Virus record (IMG/VR): IMGVR_UViG_3300027491_000246
Coordinates: 1 to 34,199 of that record
Direction: 5' to 3' (one strand)
Origin: a virus
DNA: 34,199 nt
In this document: positions 20,410 to 28,119 of the stretch, one piece after another
Layout: each line of letters starts with the position of its first letter
Position numbering within the stretch: position 1 is the stretch's first letter
Program-made: the position numbers and the translations under genes
The notes under the pieces: generated by a model
Seen by the model: the letters and a program-made list of their open reading frames with translations, nothing else
Told to the model about the DNA's origin: nothing
Database searches by the model: none

Positions 20410-20672
20410 TGCCCTACGTCACCATCGAAATCCCCGGCGGCCTGCACCCAGAACAGGTCGCCAAGATTTACGGCGATGCGACCAAGCAGCTGGCGGACCT
20501 GAATGGCATGCAGTCCAAGCGCGTCGCCGAGCAGCCGACACTGGTGTTCCGCGTGTTCCCGATGGAGCAGGCCAAGCCCTCCCCGCCCAAGGTCGTCTCC
20601 CTGGTCGAGCGCCGGAAGGCGTGCGGGCGCAGCTATCACTTCACCCCCGACTTTCCCCCGTCCGCCGCCTGA
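20409..20672 (+). CDS. small alpha/beta protein between DGR targets
   Basis: An 87-residue protein, MPYVTIEIPGGLHPEQVAKI followed by a helix and a strand TLVFRVFPMEQ, then a Pro-rich tail. The start (Pro2, beta strand, G-x-L, helix) resembles the 4-oxalocrotonate tautomerase fold, but I do not claim activity. ATG 20409 overlaps the upstream stop (TAATG). Confidence 0.55.
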   Translation: MPYVTIEIPGGLHPEQVAKIYGDATKQLADLNGMQSKRVAEQPTLVFRVFPMEQAKPSPPKVVSLVERRKACGRSYHFTPDFPPSAA

Positions 20673-20691
20673 CCGGCATCTAGGAGCCTTC

Positions 20692-21390
20692 ATGTCCGCC
20701 ACTATCACCCAGCGTGTCTCGCGCCTCGAGCGCCAGATCCGCGCTGAAGCCAAGCAGAAACTGGCCGCCGAAGTCGAAGCCGGCTTCGCCCCGGCCTTTG
20801 CCCTCGCCGCCAACGATCCGAAGATTCTCCAGAGCCTCAAGGAGCAGCGCGCCGCTGTCATCAAATCCAAAGCCGCGGAGACCGAGAACCAGGCGCTGGA
20901 ATCGTTCCTGCAGCGCGCCTCGCCGAACATGTCGGCGCAGGAGTTCTTCTTCCCCCGCAAGGTGAAGCTAGACGCCACCGGCAACCAGGTCGCCGACGAC
21001 GCCACGGGCCACGTCGCCGTGCTGCTGCCGGCTTTCGGCCTGCAGTTCGATGCGGGTAAGCCTGCCCTGGCCAAGAACTGGGCGGAAGCCAAGAAGCTGG
21101 CCGCCGCAGTCCGGACCTTCGGCGCCGAGGACTGGACGCTGCCGGAAGTGCACGAACTGCAGTTGCTGATCGACCGCAAGCGCCGCGAGCCGGCGATCGA
21201 CACCACCTACTTCCCGGCCACGCCGACCGACTACTGGTACCACACGGCTACCGAACTGGTCTCTGCGGACAAGAAGTCCCCTTCGGATTACGCGTTCTAC
21301 GTCTACTTCGGCAACGGCGCCGTCGGCTGGCTCAACCAGGGCAACAGCGGCTTCGTCCGTGCCTGCCGCCGCGTGCCCGCCAGTCAGTAA
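20692..21390 (+). CDS. DGR target protein 2 (DUF1566/C-type-lectin-like)
   Basis: A 232-residue protein with AGGAGCC before ATG 20692. Residues 1-75 are a coiled-coil-like helix (RVSRLERQIRAEAKQKLAAE); then VADDATGHVAVLLPAFGLQF, a core shared with target 1, and EDWTLPEVHELQLLIDRKRR with DYWYHTATEL, the DUF1566 layout. VR2 forms residues 196-231 and the protein ends one residue later, the classical C-terminal position. Seven VR2 codons differ from TR. The helical N-terminus could attach it to a fibre or trimer. It is a paralogue of target 1 with a different N-terminal anchor. Confidence 0.9.
   Translation: MSATITQRVSRLERQIRAEAKQKLAAEVEAGFAPAFALAANDPKILQSLKEQRAAVIKSKAAETENQALESFLQRASPNMSAQEFFFPRKVKLDATGNQVADDATGHVAVLLPAFGLQFDAGKPALAKNWAEAKKLAAAVRTFGAEDWTLPEVHELQLLIDRKRREPAIDTTYFPATPTDYWYHTATELVSADKKSPSDYAFYVYFGNGAVGWLNQGNSGFVRACRRVPASQ
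21276..21384 (+). repeat. DGR variable repeat VR2
   Basis: 109 bp aligned without gaps to TR. 12 substitutions in seven codons, all at TR adenines; no non-adenine change. Its 36-bp 3' end equals that of VR1 and TR. Followed by CAGTAA, so the repeat ends at the stop codon. Confidence 0.97.
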
Positions 21391-21422
21391 TTCGGCCTTT
21401 CGACACTAACTAGAAGGCTCTC

Positions 21423-21866
21423 GTGAAGCCCATTCTCCCGTCCATCGTGAAGGATTCGGAACGCCTGCTGGTCGATGTGACCGCAGCTGCTGCCCGATTC
21501 CCCAAGGCTCATAAGTACCAGTTGGGCCAAGACCTTCGCGGCTGGGCGCTGGAATGCTTCCTGTTGTCTCAGGAAGCGTGGCGGGCTTCGCGGGAGCCGA
21601 CTAGGCAGGTTGCCGTCCTCACCAATCTCGCGGCCTCGAACGACAAGCTCAAGGCCGGACTACAGGTTGGCTACAAGCTGCATTGCTTCCCCTCGCTGGG
21701 GGCCTTCGAGGTTCTCGCCACCCAAGCCCGCAACGTCGGCAAGCAGTGCGGCGCCATGCATAAGAAGATCAAACCGCATCTCAATGGGCAGAGTTCGCCG
21801 GCCTCCGCGCCGTCGAAGCGTCCCGAGACACTGAGTACCCCTTCCGCCCACGAGGCCCAACGATGA
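21423..21866 (+). CDS. avd: Avd accessory variability determinant (four-helix bundle)
   Basis: A 147-residue basic protein. FPKAHKYQLGQDLRGWALEC and the Leu/Ala-rich helices that follow (TRQVAVLTNLAASNDKLKAG, LGAFEVLATQARNVGKQC) match the four-helix-bundle Avd family, which forms a pentameric barrel, binds the reverse transcriptase and template RNA, and is needed for mutagenic cDNA synthesis. The C-terminal 25 residues are Ser/Pro-rich. Start GTG 21423 follows AGAAGG. It sits between target 2 and the reverse transcriptase, and its stop overlaps the latter's ATG (ATGA). Confidence 0.9.
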   Translation: MKPILPSIVKDSERLLVDVTAAAARFPKAHKYQLGQDLRGWALECFLLSQEAWRASREPTRQVAVLTNLAASNDKLKAGLQVGYKLHCFPSLGAFEVLATQARNVGKQCGAMHKKIKPHLNGQSSPASAPSKRPETLSTPSAHEAQR

Positions 21867-23209
21867 CGGGGCAGCGCTACCAGACCGGATGCGCTGCCGA
21901 GTCCAAAGAGATGGGGGGAGCGTCCCCTTCGGATTACGCGTTCTACGTCAACTTCAACAACGGCAACGTCAACTGGAACAACCAGAACAACAACGGCTTC
22001 GTCCGTGCCTGCCGCCGCGTGCCCGCCAGTGAGTGTCAAGATGCCGCGCGAGTTGAACTGCGCGACCTGATCCATGCATGGAAGGAGGCGCGCCGCGGCA
22101 AGGTGCCCAGCCTCAACCAGACCGGCTTTGATGCCAATTGGGCCGATAACCTGCTGACCCTGCAGGAGCAGCTCAACGCCGGAACGTGGGCGCCAAAGCC
22201 GTCAATCTGCTTCATCGCCACGGCGCCGAAAGCCCGCGAGATTCATGCTCCGGATTTCTCAGACCGCGTCGTCCATCACCTGGTGATTCCGAAGCTCGAA
22301 GCCATCTTCGAGCCCAAGTTCATCTTCGACAGCTTCGCCAACCGTGTCGGCAAAGGCACACACGAGGCCGTCAATCGCCTCAAGGGGTTCTTCCGCGAGG
22401 TGCACAGCGGCCATCGCGGCGGCTACTTCCTTCAACTCGATATCCGCAACTTCTTCAACACCATTCACCGGCCGACGCTGTACAAGCTGCTGAAGGCGCA
22501 AATGGAGAAGGCCGGGCTTCCGCTACTGGACCAGCGCGTGATCCACGCGCTGCTGCGCCGGTCCCCGCTGAAGCAGGGCGTCGTCTACCGGGCAACGACC
22601 GAGGAGCGCGCTGCGGTGCCTCCACACAAGCGCCTCGAGAACGCGGCGCCTGGTTGCGGCCTGCCCATTGGCAACCTGTCATCCCAGTTCTTCGCCAACG
22701 TCTACCTCAACGAACTCGACCAGTTCGTGAAGCATGTCCTGAAAGCGAAGCGGTATCTGCGCTATGTCGATGACTTTGTGCTGGTGCACGAGAGCCGCGA
22801 GCAGTTGGAGGCCTGGAAGGGCGACATTGAGCGATTCCTAGCCGAGCGGCTGCGCCTGCGGCTCAAGAACGAGGTTCGCCTGGCGCCCCTGACAGAGGGC
22901 TGTGACTTCCTCGGCTACGTGATCCACCCGACGCACACCACCGTTCGGCCCAGGGTGATCCAGCACGCCCGGGAGAAGCTCTGGGCCTTCCAACAGCGCC
23001 ATGCCGCCAACGGCGCCCTGCGCGTCACGCCTGAGGCATACGACGCCGGAAGGGCTATCTGGGCCTCATATCAGGGGCACTTCGCCCATGCCAGCAGCCA
23101 CCGACTGACGGCTGATTTTCATCACCGCTTTCCCTGGCTGCGCGCCTTCCAGCGCCGCCGCCGCTTCGACCACAGCCTGGCCGGGCAACCGGTCGCGATC
23201 CACTACTGA
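21863..23209 (+). CDS. DGR reverse transcriptase, reading frame spans TR
   Basis: A 448-residue frame. Residues 21-56 are the translated TR; the RT proper begins at about 65 (DLIHAWKEARRGKVP). Motif 3 LQLDIRNFFNTIH has catalytic Asp193; motif 4 GLPIGNLSSQ (266-275) is the DGR-type sequence in place of the usual QG; motif 5 RYVDDFVL holds Asp303-Asp304; motif 6 CDFLGYVI follows. The enzyme reverse-transcribes TR RNA with adenine-specific errors. ATG 21863 overlaps avd, so this is the natural start, but an internal GTG at 22019 would give an RT without the TR part. No Met lies between TR and the RT core. Confidence 0.93.
   Translation: MTGQRYQTGCAAESKEMGGASPSDYAFYVNFNNGNVNWNNQNNNGFVRACRRVPASECQDAARVELRDLIHAWKEARRGKVPSLNQTGFDANWADNLLTLQEQLNAGTWAPKPSICFIATAPKAREIHAPDFSDRVVHHLVIPKLEAIFEPKFIFDSFANRVGKGTHEAVNRLKGFFREVHSGHRGGYFLQLDIRNFFNTIHRPTLYKLLKAQMEKAGLPLLDQRVIHALLRRSPLKQGVVYRATTEERAAVPPHKRLENAAPGCGLPIGNLSSQFFANVYLNELDQFVKHVLKAKRYLRYVDDFVLVHESREQLEAWKGDIERFLAERLRLRLKNEVRLAPLTEGCDFLGYVIHPTHTTVRPRVIQHAREKLWAFQQRHAANGALRVTPEAYDAGRAIWASYQGHFAHASSHRLTADFHHRFPWLRAFQRRRRFDHSLAGQPVAIHY
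21922..22030 (+). repeat. DGR template repeat TR
   Basis: 109 bp with ten AAC codons and 25 adenines, most in a central run (AACAACGGCAACGTCAACTG and beyond). AAC is the typical DGR codon because adenine mutagenesis of it yields many residues but no stop. It lies between avd and the RT core, the usual place for the template. The next base is G (22031), where both VRs have C. Confidence 0.97.
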
Positions 23210-23215
23210 GGCCCC

Positions 23216-23290
23216 ATGAGCGCCAAATCCCGCAAAGGCAAGATCCGCCGCCAGCGCCAAGAGCGGCGCGAATCGAAGAGGTATGCGTAG
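23216..23290 (+). CDS. 24-residue basic peptide (doubtful)
   Basis: Reads MSAKSRKGKIRRQRQERRES then KRYA. Strongly basic, and its TAG overlaps the GTG of the methyltransferase gene (TAGTG), which hints at coupled translation. No clear ribosome site. It may be a leader that couples the RT and methyltransferase genes. Confidence 0.35.
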   Translation: MSAKSRKGKIRRQRQERRESKRYA

Positions 23291-24972
23291 TGCGCTTCGG
23301 CTCCGTCTGCAGCGGCATCGAGGCCGCGTCCGTCGCCTGGCATCCCCTGGGCTGGCGCGCGTCCTTCCTTTCCGAGATCGAACCCTTCCCCCGCGCGGTC
23401 CTCGCGCATCACTACCCGGACGTTCCCCTGCATGGGGACTTCACGACCATCGAGCACGGCCAATATGAATCAATCGACCTTCTTGTGGGAGGAACCCCCT
23501 GCCAGGACTTCAGCGTCGCCGGAAAGAGAGCAGGCCTGGACGGTCAGCGTGGCAACCTCACGCTCGAATATGCTCGCCTTGCTCGGCGCCTCGGCGCCCG
23601 CTGGCTGGTATGGGAGAACGTCCCCGGCGTGTTCAGCAATAACGATGGACGTGACTTCGGAGCCGTCCTCGCCTGCTTCGCCGGATACCCTGACGGCTAC
23701 ATCTTCCCTCCCCCTGCAGATGGCTGGCGCAATGCCGGCATCGTCCCGCCCGCCGGTCCCCACGGTCACGGCCTCGCCTGGCGAGTGCTTGACGCTCAGC
23801 ACTTCGGAGTTCCACAGCGCCGCCGTCGCGTGTTCGTTGTCGGATATCTTGGAGACTGGCGACCTGCCGCAGCGGTACTTCTTGAGCTCCACAGCCTGCA
23901 AGGGCATCCTGCGCCGCGCCGCGAAGCGGGGAAAGGATCTGCCGTCGGCACTCTGCGCCGCACTGACGGCGGCAGCGACGTCGACCACGGCCTCGCTGGT
24001 CACCTGATCACCGGGCCGCTGCAGGCCGGCGGCGAGAAGTCTGCCGGCAGCGCGACCCAGCAGGATGCCGAGTCCGGCCTGCTGGTAGCTTTCGGCGGCG
24101 GCAAGAATTGCAACGAGACCGACATCGCGACCGCCGTGACCGCCCATCCTGGCGGTTATCGGATGGACTTGGACAGCGAAACTTTCGTCGCGCACACCCT
24201 CAAGGGCGAAGGCTTCGACGCCTCAGAGGACGGGACGGGCCGGGGGACGCCGCTGGTCCCGGTCGCCTTTGCCATCCAAGAGCGCGCGGTCTGCGAGAAC
24301 CCGGACGCGGGCCCTGATGGCGCGGGCTTCCGTAGCGACAATATGGCATACACGCTGGAGGCGCGGACGGTACCGCAGGCGGTCGCCTTCACCGCGCAGG
24401 ATCACGGCGGCGATGCGCTCGAGGACTGTGCCCCTACCCTGCGCGCTGGCGGGCACGCGGGCAGTCACGCGAATGCAGGCGTCATGCCGGCGGTCGCATA
24501 TGGCCTGCGCGGCGATGCTGGTCGCAGCGGGGAAGCGAAAACACCGAGCGCCGATGCAGAAGGCCGCGTGCGGCTGCGCGACGCTGGGTTCAACGCCTAC
24601 GAGGAAACCGCGCCGACACTTGATGCCAGTCAGCCTCACAGCGTCGGGACCGCTTCGGCCGTCCGCCGCCTGACCCCGCGCGAGTGCGAACGCCTGCAGG
24701 GATTCCTCGACGACTACACCCTGATTCCATACGGCCGCCCCAGTAAGGCCAAGCTCGACGCCGACTTCCTCAAGTACCAGCTGCGCGGCAACCCCAAGCA
24801 CCTGACGCGCGAGGATGTCGAGCGCTTGGCCGCCGACGGCCCGCGCTACAAGGCTCTGGGCAACAGCATGGCTGTCCCCGTTATGGCTTGGGTGGGCAAG
24901 CGCATCCAGCAGGTGGAATTGATCTCCGCCGACTACGGCCCGCTGCAGGTCCAGCACCGGAGGGCGGCGTGA
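23290..24972 (+). CDS. DNA cytosine-5 methyltransferase
   Basis: A 560-residue enzyme. MRFGSVCSGIEAASVAWHPL is motif I, GGTPCQDFSVAG motif IV with nucleophile Cys71, WENVPGVFSNN motif VI, QRRRRVFVVGY motif VIII, and YKALGNSMAVPVM motif X near residue 525. Between VIII and X lies a long insert with recurring segments (AYTLEART, APTLRAGGHAG, APTLDASQ) spaced tens of residues apart, as in some phage enzymes with more than one target domain. It methylates cytosine at C5, probably to protect phage DNA from host restriction. Start GTG 23290. No partner endonuclease is present. Confidence 0.93.
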   Translation: MRFGSVCSGIEAASVAWHPLGWRASFLSEIEPFPRAVLAHHYPDVPLHGDFTTIEHGQYESIDLLVGGTPCQDFSVAGKRAGLDGQRGNLTLEYARLARRLGARWLVWENVPGVFSNNDGRDFGAVLACFAGYPDGYIFPPPADGWRNAGIVPPAGPHGHGLAWRVLDAQHFGVPQRRRRVFVVGYLGDWRPAAAVLLELHSLQGHPAPRREAGKGSAVGTLRRTDGGSDVDHGLAGHLITGPLQAGGEKSAGSATQQDAESGLLVAFGGGKNCNETDIATAVTAHPGGYRMDLDSETFVAHTLKGEGFDASEDGTGRGTPLVPVAFAIQERAVCENPDAGPDGAGFRSDNMAYTLEARTVPQAVAFTAQDHGGDALEDCAPTLRAGGHAGSHANAGVMPAVAYGLRGDAGRSGEAKTPSADAEGRVRLRDAGFNAYEETAPTLDASQPHSVGTASAVRRLTPRECERLQGFLDDYTLIPYGRPSKAKLDADFLKYQLRGNPKHLTREDVERLAADGPRYKALGNSMAVPVMAWVGKRIQQVELISADYGPLQVQHRRAA

Positions 24973-25163
24973 GCCTGCTCGAAACCCTTGAAGAGGGCGC
25001 CCGCTCGGCCGCCCACTATTCGCCGCAGGACACCGATGGCGCGCTACGGAGCCGCGTTGCGTTTCTGAGCGGATATCTCAGGGACTACCCGAGCGCTGCG
25101 GCGGCAATGGACCTGGTCCTCAAAGGCGAGCAGCCGGCGCAGAAGACCGGAGACGAGGCATGA
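24969..25163 (+). CDS. hypothetical small protein
   Basis: A 64-residue protein from GTG 24969 (GTGA overlap). MSLLETLEEGARSAAHYSPQ and then two amphipathic helices; acidic. It couples the C5 methyltransferase and ASCH genes. Unknown function. Confidence 0.6.
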   Translation: MSLLETLEEGARSAAHYSPQDTDGALRSRVAFLSGYLRDYPSAAAAMDLVLKGEQPAQKTGDEA

Positions 25164-25615
25164 AGGCCCTGACCATCTGCCAGCCCTACGCACATCTGAT
25201 CTGCGTGACCAAGGAGAAGGGCGTGGAGAACCGCACCTGGCCGACCCGGTACCGCGGCGCCTTGCTGATCCACGCCGGCAAGTCGCGCGACTGGCTCGAC
25301 ATAGAGGACGGGGAAGACGTCGACTACGAGTACGGCATCCCTCTGGCCGACATGACGTTCGGCGCAGTGATCGGCGCCGCAACCCTGCACGATTGCCTCC
25401 ACGTCGAAGCCATCCGTAGGGGTGACTACGACGCCCGCATTCCGTGGCTCAAGACCCACGAGCACACCGAAGGGCCCTGGTGCTGGGTCCTGACCAATCG
25501 CGTCATGTTCCCCCAGCCGGTCCCGTACAAGGGCCAGCAGGGCCTGTTCGACATCCCTGACGAGGTGGTGGTGGAGCAGATCACCGCCGTCCGCGCGGCG
25601 AGGGCCGCAGCATGA
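25160..25615 (+). CDS. ASCH-domain (PUA-like) protein
   Basis: A 151-residue protein. MKALTICQPYAHLICVTKEK followed by KGVENRTWPTRYRGALLIHA is a recognisable ASCH start (the W/P-x-x-Y-RG and HAGK region), with AVIGAATLHDC and PWCWVLTNR in the later strands. ASCH proteins bind RNA or DNA, and some act on modified nucleosides. Placed between two methyltransferases, it may recognise modified bases, which is inference. ATG 25160 overlaps the stop of the small gene before it. Confidence 0.82.
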   Translation: MKALTICQPYAHLICVTKEKGVENRTWPTRYRGALLIHAGKSRDWLDIEDGEDVDYEYGIPLADMTFGAVIGAATLHDCLHVEAIRRGDYDARIPWLKTHEHTEGPWCWVLTNRVMFPQPVPYKGQQGLFDIPDEVVVEQITAVRAARAAA

Positions 25616-28119
25616 CCGATCCCTACCGCCAGTTCCTGGAGGGGAAGGTGCGCATGGCGCAGGCCTGCGGGTTTGAGGTTGATCCGGCCGACATCAATCC
25701 GATCCTCATCCGCCACCAGCCCGACATCGTCCGCTGGGCCGTTGCCGGCGGCCGGCGCGCCATCTTCGCCCGATTCGGCCTGGGCAAGTCGATCATGCAG
25801 ATGGAGGCTTGCCGTCTCACCCTGAAGTACTCCGGGGGCGACTATGGCCTGATCACCTGCCCGCTGGGTGTCCGGCAAGAGTTCCGCCGTGACGCCGTCG
25901 AGGTCCTTGGCTGGGACAAAGCGCCTCGCTTCATCCGCACCGATGCCGAGATCGATGAGCCGGGGCTCTATCTCACGAATTACGAGTCGATCCGTGAGGG
26001 GAAGCTGACCCCAGCCCGCTTCAAGGTGGCCAGCCTGGACGAGGCGAGCGTGCTGCGCTCCTACGGTTCCAAGACCTACCAGGAGTTCATGCCGCTGTTC
26101 GCCGAGGTGCCGTACCGCTATGTCGCGACCGCCACTCCGGACCCGAACCGCTACAAGGAACTGATCCACTACGCAGGCTTCCTGGGGATCATGGACACCG
26201 GCCAGGCGCTGACCCGCTTCTTCCAGCGCGACAGCACCCAGGCCAACAACCTGACGCTGTACCCGCACAAGGAGAAGGAGTTCTGGCTCTGGGTCCATTC
26301 CTGGGCGGTGTTCCTGCAGCGCCCCAGCGACCTGGGCTATTCGGATGACGGCTACGAGCTGCCCGAAATGCGCGTGCACTACCACGAGGTCAAGGTAGAC
26401 CTCGCTGACGCCGGCGCAGATCGCGACGGGCAAACCAAGCTGTTCCGGGATGCGGCCCTGGGATTGCAGGACGCTGCGCGGGAGAAGCGCGACAGCCTCC
26501 CGGCGCGCGTTGCCAAGCTCGCCGAGGTACTGCAGGCGGAACCCGGCCGACACGCGATCCTCTGGCATGACCTCGAAGCCGAGCGCCACGCCATCAAGGC
26601 CGCGGTACCGGAGGCGGTCGAGGTGTTCGGTTCTCTGGACCTCGACACCCGCGAGCAGCGCGTCATCGACTTCAGCAACGGCCAGTTCCAGTACCTGGCC
26701 ACGAAGCCCGAGCTATCCGGATCCGGCTGCAACTTCCAGCGGCACTGCGACATGGCCGTCTTCGTAGGCATTGGCTACCAGTTCCACGACTTCATCCAGG
26801 CCATTCACCGCATCTATCGCTTCCTGCAGAAGAACGTCTGCGACATCCACATCATCTATGCCGAGACCGAGCGCGAGATCCTGTCGGACCTGCGTGCGAA
26901 GTGGGCCCGGCACGAGGAACAAGTCGAACGTATGTCCGAAATCATCCGCGAGCACGGCCTCAACAGCCTGAGCATGGCTCAGATTCTCACCCGCTCCATC
27001 GGCGTCAAGCGCATCGAAGCGCAGGGCCATGGTTGGCATGTGGCCAATAACGACTGCGTGGAAGAGACGCGCGCCATGGAGCCGAACTCCGTCGACCTGA
27101 TCGTCACGTCGATCCCATTTGCTAACCATTACGAATACACGCCGAGCTACAACGACTTCGGGCACACCGAGAACAATGACCACTTCTGGCAGCAGATGGA
27201 CCACCTGACGCCGCAGCTGCTCAGGATCCTGCGGCCGGGCCGCATCTACTGCTGCCACGTCAAGGATCGCATCCAGTTCGGCAACGTCACCGGTGCAGGC
27301 GTGCCTACGGTCTCGCCTTTCCACGCGGAGGCCCTGTTCCATGCCCGAAGCCATGGCTTCGACTACCTGGGCATGATCACCGTGGTCACCGATGTGGTCC
27401 GGGAGAACAACCAGACCTATCGCCTGGGGTGGTCGGAGCAATGCAAGGACGGCACAAAGATGGGTGTCGGCTCGCCGGAGTACATCCTGATCTTCCACAA
27501 GCCCCAGACCGATCGCAGCCGCGGCTATGCGGACGTGCCGGTCACCAAGTCAAAGTCGAGCTACACCCGGGGCCGCTGGCAGGTCGACGCACACGCCTTC
27601 TGGCGCAGCAGCGGCAATCGCCTGGTGACCGCCGAGGAGCTCGCCGGCATGGGCCCGGACATTCTGGCCAAGGTGTTCACCGACTACAGCCTGCAGAACG
27701 TCTACGACTACGAGACGCACGTCCGCATCGGTGAAGAACTCGAGGCGCGAGGCGCGCTGCCAGCGACCTTCATGAGCCTGGCCCCGGGCAGCCACAACGA
27801 TGACGTCTGGCACGACGTCAACCGCATGCTGACGCTGAACGGTGAGCAGACCCGGCGCGGCTTGGAGAACCACGTCTGCCCCCTCCAGTTCGACATCGTT
27901 GACCGTCTGATCAACCGCTACAGCAACCCGGGCGAGCTGGTGTTCGATCCGTTCGGCGGCCTCTTCACCGTTCCCTACCGCGCCTTGGGCCTGGGCCGCC
28001 GCGGACGCGCCGTCGAACTCAACCCCGGCTACTTCCTCGATGGCGTGAAGTACCTGGAGGCCAAAGAGCGGCAGATGGCAATGCCGGACCTCTTCGGCGC
28101 TCTCGGCGAAGCCGCATGA
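25612..28119 (+). CDS. SF2 helicase-DNA methyltransferase fusion
   Basis: An 835-residue protein with two modules. The first 430 residues are an SF2-like ATPase: Walker A GLGKS (56-60), DEAS box (143-146), TATPDPNR motif III and QAIHRIYRFLQ as motif VI. The second module has methyltransferase motif IV TSIPF (499-503), normally TSPPY or DPPY, and motif I FDPFGG (778-783) after it. This IV-before-I order is the beta class of N4-cytosine/N6-adenine methyltransferases. The Ile in motif IV is unusual. There is no nuclease domain. It recalls helicase-methyltransferase antirestriction proteins such as P1 DarB; here it could modify incoming or replicating DNA. Confidence 0.85.
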   Translation: MTDPYRQFLEGKVRMAQACGFEVDPADINPILIRHQPDIVRWAVAGGRRAIFARFGLGKSIMQMEACRLTLKYSGGDYGLITCPLGVRQEFRRDAVEVLGWDKAPRFIRTDAEIDEPGLYLTNYESIREGKLTPARFKVASLDEASVLRSYGSKTYQEFMPLFAEVPYRYVATATPDPNRYKELIHYAGFLGIMDTGQALTRFFQRDSTQANNLTLYPHKEKEFWLWVHSWAVFLQRPSDLGYSDDGYELPEMRVHYHEVKVDLADAGADRDGQTKLFRDAALGLQDAAREKRDSLPARVAKLAEVLQAEPGRHAILWHDLEAERHAIKAAVPEAVEVFGSLDLDTREQRVIDFSNGQFQYLATKPELSGSGCNFQRHCDMAVFVGIGYQFHDFIQAIHRIYRFLQKNVCDIHIIYAETEREILSDLRAKWARHEEQVERMSEIIREHGLNSLSMAQILTRSIGVKRIEAQGHGWHVANNDCVEETRAMEPNSVDLIVTSIPFANHYEYTPSYNDFGHTENNDHFWQQMDHLTPQLLRILRPGRIYCCHVKDRIQFGNVTGAGVPTVSPFHAEALFHARSHGFDYLGMITVVTDVVRENNQTYRLGWSEQCKDGTKMGVGSPEYILIFHKPQTDRSRGYADVPVTKSKSSYTRGRWQVDAHAFWRSSGNRLVTAEELAGMGPDILAKVFTDYSLQNVYDYETHVRIGEELEARGALPATFMSLAPGSHNDDVWHDVNRMLTLNGEQTRRGLENHVCPLQFDIVDRLINRYSNPGELVFDPFGGLFTVPYRALGLGRRGRAVELNPGYFLDGVKYLEAKERQMAMPDLFGALGEAA

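Noticed and set aside
20409-20672. 4-oxalocrotonate tautomerase
   Set aside because: Only the first 25 residues (Pro2, strand, helix) resemble the family; the tail is Pro-rich and differs. Kept as a fold remark, not a function.
21863-23209. Group II intron or retron reverse transcriptase
   Set aside because: There is no maturase/endonuclease domain and no intron RNA ends or msr-msd-like structure; TR/VR pairs with adenine-only changes and avd define a DGR.
25426-26589. A 387-residue minus-strand frame opposite the helicase module
   Set aside because: Antisense shadow of a gene with clear Walker and DEAS motifs.
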